Assembly: GCA_031761405.1 (NCBI GenBank)
Contig: JASEVX010000003.1
Location: 20,573,849 to 20,637,848, forward strand
Length of the DNA: 64,000 bases
Direction of reading: 5' to 3'
Source: Serripes groenlandicus
Taxonomy: Eukaryota > Mollusca > Bivalvia > Cardiida > Cardiidae
A program made the position numbers and the translations under genes. Shown here piece after piece: positions 60,511 through 64,000 of the stretch (its first letter is position 1; every line of letters begins with the position of its first letter). Below the pieces are notes generated by a model. That model was not told where the DNA came from. It searched no databases and saw only the letters and a program-made list of their open reading frames with translations.

Positions 60511-60789
60511 AGCATTTTGTTTTCAATAATTGCATTGAATTTGGATACCCCCTCACTTTCAGATATAGGTTTCAACATTATTTCAGATATATCACAGCAG
60601 CCAGTTCATTTAACCATGCGCTGCCTAACTTTCTCACACCAGTATTTCATTCACAAAAAAATGCTTCCAATTTCAAAATGTTTTTCATATTTTCTGCAGA
60701 TATTTTCAAATCAAACTTTTTAAATTTTATCTTTGGTGCAAAGTAATATTGGGATAGCATTAACACGGCTGCATCAGTGTGCAGAAAGA
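60511..60789 (+). other. unassigned
   Basis: Includes a reversed tail-like TTCAACATTATTTCAGATAT at 60570, part of a second, opposite SINE fragment. Confidence 0.4.
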
Positions 60790-60880
60790 TATGACAGGTA
60801 ATTATTGTAATGTATAATGATATAACGGAAATATTGTTGAAAGCAGCCTAAAAAACATTCAAACAAACAAATAAACAACT
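60790..60880 (+). mobile_element. SINE tail fragment
   Basis: AATGATATAACGGAAATATT, GTTGAAAGCAGCC, then an (AAAC)n-type tail. Confidence 0.55.
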
Positions 60881-60883
60881 CTT

Positions 60884-61070
60884 AACCCTTTCCCAACATA
60901 TGTTCTGCAGCAAACAACTGTTGAGACACAATTATGCATAAACCTATAAATATATATAAGTGAAAATTTATTTATTGAATAAGAGTTGAAATCATTGAAG
61001 TCAAATTAGAGAAATTGCTCTTTTTCAATGTACTATCTGGAAACAGCACCAAAAAATAAGAAAGGAATTT
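60884..61070. mobile_element. MITE-A left fragment
   Basis: TTAACCCTTTCCCAACATAT, CTGCAGCAAACAACTGTTGA, AGAGAAATTGCTCTTTTTCA. The right end is missing. Confidence 0.55.
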
Positions 61071-61582
61071 TGAACCAAGACAGCATCATTGTTACTTTAC
61101 AGGCAGTTTGATTATACTTTCTGTTTCTGTGTAAAATGTGCAGACTTAGATTGTCATTGTATTTTTGACTACTCTAGCAGAAACTGATATTAAATAGCAC
61201 CTTTTTCTGTCTGCAAAAAAGAGAAATAGTTGAAATAGTTTAGTACAAATTAATGTTTGCATCTTTTCCTTCATTCTTGTATTACTTAGTAATCATCCCA
61301 GTAAAGAAAAAAAAGCTTGAATTCTAATGAAATAAATACTCGGTTTTAACTTCACTTAGACTTTCTTGTGATTCATAGAATAAAGGTTATAATGTAATCA
61401 TGCCCTGTCCTGTATTTGATAAGCTTGACCCAAACAGATGAGATGTGCAAAGATAATACACCGTGAAGAATATGGGGTCACTGCCAGGGTTTAATTAGGG
61501 ATCCTGCTGAGGTGCTAACTATTAGTACAGTTACCTGCTTTTTGGTTTTTCTGGGTTTTCCTGGAGTAAAATGGTGCAGATA
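61071..61582 (+). other. unassigned
   Basis: No supported feature. Confidence 0.4.
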
Positions 61583-61618
61583 GGCCATAATGTTGGTTTT
61601 CTCGAGGAACGGCTCAAA
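61583..61618. mobile_element. solo MITE-C terminus
   Basis: CCATAATGTTGGTTTTCTCG followed by AGGAACGGCTCAAAT. Only the right end is present. It touches the start of shared block iii. The MITE-C at 46425, which has lost its ends, touches the end of block ii. Confidence 0.7.
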
Positions 61619-61620
61619 TA

Positions 61621-62000
61621 ACAATGTAACTTCTCAAAACGGTAACTCTGCAAAGTGGAAACCTATTTGTAACACATTTATATTTCCCAAATACAGCGTT
61701 AAATTCATGCAAATTTCTAGAAAAGGACATTATTATAATTATTGGATGGAATCAATTGCACGTTAAAATGAAGTTGCTCTATACGTGCAATGGATCCTTT
61801 TCCTACAATGAAATATAACGTTGTCTCTTATAGATGCGTTAATCAAGAGAACGTAGTAACCTCTTTAGAACAATAATCCATTATCAAACGGCTCCATTAT
61901 TTGCTTCCGCCTGCTGTTGTCCTGGGGAGATATTGAACCTAATGACAATCAAGATCAGATAACTTGCATACTTTTCCTAGTTCATAGCAGTCCTTTAGAA
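61621..62000 (+). other. intron 1 blocks shared with copy 1 (blocks iii-iv)
   Basis: ACTTCTCAAAACGGTAACTC and GTGGAAACCTATT match 22699-22760. CCTTTTCCTACAATGAAATA, AGATGCGTTAATC, TTTGCTTCCGCC, GACAATCAAGATCAGATAAC and GCATACTTTTCCTAGTTC match 22850-23190. Confidence 0.7.
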
Positions 62001-62137
62001 GATGCATTGATAATTGGACGATTAGACTTTGGATAGAAAAGGTTCATATCAGAATGCGTGTCCTAGAGTCGGGTTTAGATTTACGGCCTATCTGACCAGT
62101 ACTATGGATTTTAGGTCGCTTTTTGATTGGAAGTTGA

Positions 62138-62240
62138 TAATCTTTACCTTTCATCACCTGCAGACACATTTTGGCGCATAAACAGCAGATGACTTCTGAA
62201 AACATTGTGGCCAAGGGAGAAATTGTTTTTTTCAAATGTT
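62138..62240. mobile_element. MITE-A left fragment
   Basis: ACCTTTCATCACCTGCAGAC, AACAGCAGATGACTTCTGAA, GGCCAAGGGAGAAATTG. The right part is missing. Confidence 0.45.
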
Positions 62241-62520
62241 ACTACTACAGTGGGGTCTCTTTAAGGTATTGATTGACAGCTGACCCGAAGCTGACCTCAA
62301 CGTAAGCCCCGCCCCCATTTCGAAGGATGGTGCAATATTCATCGTTACGTAAAAAAAAAGTCACCCCACGACCTTGATAACCTTTCTAAGGATGGACGTG
62401 ATCAATAATGACACACTGGAATGACCGATTCAACTTCAGCATTTTACGTCTTTACGAGACATGATATAACGTTGTTTCTTTAAACGGCGAAAACAAAGAT
62501 CAGACAGTAAAAATACGAAA

Positions 62521-63045
62521 TGTTCACCTCAGAAGATAATTCCTTAAGTATACGTAGTGTAAACAAATTAACTGAGATACCAATGTATGCACCTTTTATC
62601 CATCCATAGTTTACATTAGCCATTGATAACAATTTACCCTCGTTTAATGTAGTAAAACGACACCTACGTATAAGGGTTCTTTTACTTTTTTAAACAAAAA
62701 TAAATAGCTCAATGATGTTAAAGTAACACCAACGTTAAAGGCGTGAAAGGCGTATTCACAACTGCGAAAAAATGAAAATCGTTTTCAAAAGAAAAGTAAC
62801 TTCCAATGTATTTCTTTAGAATAATAAAATAGCGCTTCAGACTGAAAACAAAATATCGGAATGTTCACCTCAGAAGATAATTCCTTAAGTATACGTAGTG
62901 TAAACAAATTAACTGAGATACCAATGTATGCACCTTTTATCCATCCATAGTTTACATTAGCCATTGATAACAATTTACCCTCGTTCAATCTAGTAAAACG
63001 ACACCTACGTATCGTGTTTTTTTACTTTTTTAAACAAAAAGTAAA
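62521..63045. repeat. direct duplication, 341-bp offset
   Basis: TGTTCACCTCAGAAGATAAT at 62521 and again at 62862. The match continues for about 150 bp with almost no difference (through AACTGAGATACCAATGTATG and GTAAAACGACACCTACGTAT), followed by similar (TTTTACTTTTTTAAACAAAA) ends. A recent tandem or local duplication. Confidence 0.88.
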
Positions 63046-63356
63046 ATAGTTCAATGTAGTAAAACGACCAACGTTAAGAAACTATTTAGAAATGAATGAA
63101 CGCACAACTATTTAGAATGAATGAACACACTTACATAGGTTATTTAACATTCAGAAGCGTATCTCTTTCCATAATAATAATACAGATACGTAACAGAAAG
63201 GGAAAGGTATCATTTACCGTTATATTTGAAATAAGTGATTTATATGTTTGAAAAGTACCACCGAAAATACGATATTTTTTAAAATAACGGTTTTTATATG
63301 TCCGTTTTGAAAAAACGGATCGCATTATAGTTTGACCTGCGCCGTACTTCCGTGCC

Positions 63357-63404
63357 GTCGGGCGGGCGGGCGGGCGGGCGGGCGAGCGGGCGGGCGGGTG
63401 GCCG
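63357..63404. repeat. (GGGC)n microsatellite
   Basis: TCGGGCGGGCGGGCGGGCGG and onward with single GAGC and GTGG variants. It stands out as very G+C-rich in an A+T-rich region and has G-quadruplex potential. Confidence 0.92.
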
Positions 63405-64000
63405 GCGTCCAGTATGTTGTCAGCTAAATAACTTGAGAAGCCTTTTGTCTCATCATCACCAACTTTAGTCAGAATGTGTATTGGCATAATATCTTGGACG
63501 ATTCGATAACTAGCCATATCGCTTTAGTCAATCGTTTATACGATTGGTTTTAATGCAATTAAATAATGTGTGAGCAGTTCTTTTCTCACGATATATCGCC
63601 AGAGTTATTTAAAACTTTTCATAGTGTATAGCGATCTTACCTTACTTACGTCAGTACTGTATACATACTGATATATACACTTGACCCTTACCTAAACGTT
63701 CGCTGCCTTATATACACATTCATCTCTAAAAGTGATAAGAGTTAATGTGAACTCTTTCTAGAAAGAAAACTATATATTAACATTTTCAACACCGTTAAAC
63801 GAGTACATTAAAACAGTTTGTAGAGATTGTCGAGTTGCAGTATTAACGTGTGGTCAGAGCGACGAGTGTAGATCAAGAGAAACAGCGTTTGACCACACAA
63901 AACACATGAGGGGTTTACGCTTTTCAAACTAAAAAACTCTTTAACGTTTTATTTCGTTGAACAACTGAATTGGCAATACATTTGCTATGATACTATCCAA
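63405..64000 (+). other. no recognisable feature
   Basis: No exon 2 of the second aquaglyceroporin copy is visible up to the window edge. Confidence 0.5.

Noticed and set aside
62000..64000. Exon 2 of the second aquaglyceroporin copy
   Set aside because: Searched for the GACGLMVAIF and ASGAQS coding patterns on the plus strand and did not find them; it is presumed beyond the window.

Overview
This window is A+T-rich animal genomic DNA with split genes, GT-AG introns, non-LTR retrotransposons, tRNA-derived SINEs and many short inverted-repeat elements. The gene content and repeats fit a mollusc, most likely a bivalve. A dreissenid-type mussel is my guess from the style of the repeats, not something I can prove.

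The one convincing intact host gene is an aquaglyceroporin (MIP family) on the + strand, with six coding exons between 16119 and 32822 that join in phase to a 305-residue protein. Its pore signatures are abnormal. The first NPA motif reads NPN and the second reads NIA, and the selectivity-filter arginine of NPARD is an isoleucine (NIAID). A second exon 1 of the same gene type lies at 43190-43282, on the same strand, with mostly silent differences. Its upstream 150 bp and four blocks of its intron 1 are collinear with the first copy. The window therefore holds one complete gene and the 5' part of a tandem paralogue whose remaining exons should lie beyond 64000. Between two blocks that are about 30 bp apart in copy 1, copy 2 carries about 15 kb of inserted repeats.

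Layout. 1-15.9 kb: intergenic, dominated by short elements (MITE-A, MITE-B, MITE-C, SINEs), a 48-bp array, a 40-bp array, a near-perfect 144-bp palindrome and a LINE tail. 16.1-32.8 kb: the aquaglyceroporin gene, with a non-LTR element nested in MITE-B inside intron 3. 33-42.5 kb: a protein-kinase pseudogene, a DDE-integrase pseudogene and a LINE on the minus strand whose reading frame is open apart from two later insertions and a 26-G run. 43-64 kb: exon 1 and a giant partial intron 1 of the second copy, holding a Mutator-like element with exact TIRs and an 8-bp target duplication, and a 3.7-kb satellite of about 59-bp units.

Family names used here are mine. MITE-A: TTAA-flanked, TIR CCCTTTCCCNCATA, about 200-235 bp, central hairpin GAAATTGCTC/GAGCAATTTC. 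MITE-B: TTAA-flanked, TIR CTCTTTCAGCGCC, about 215 bp. MITE-C: about 200-305 bp fold-back element with ends GAGCCGTYCCRCGAGAAAACC. The TTAA target of A and B suggests mobilisation by piggyBac-type transposases. SINE-1 and SINE-2 are two tRNA-type SINE families. I saw no tRNA or rRNA genes, CRISPR arrays or bacterial-type operons.
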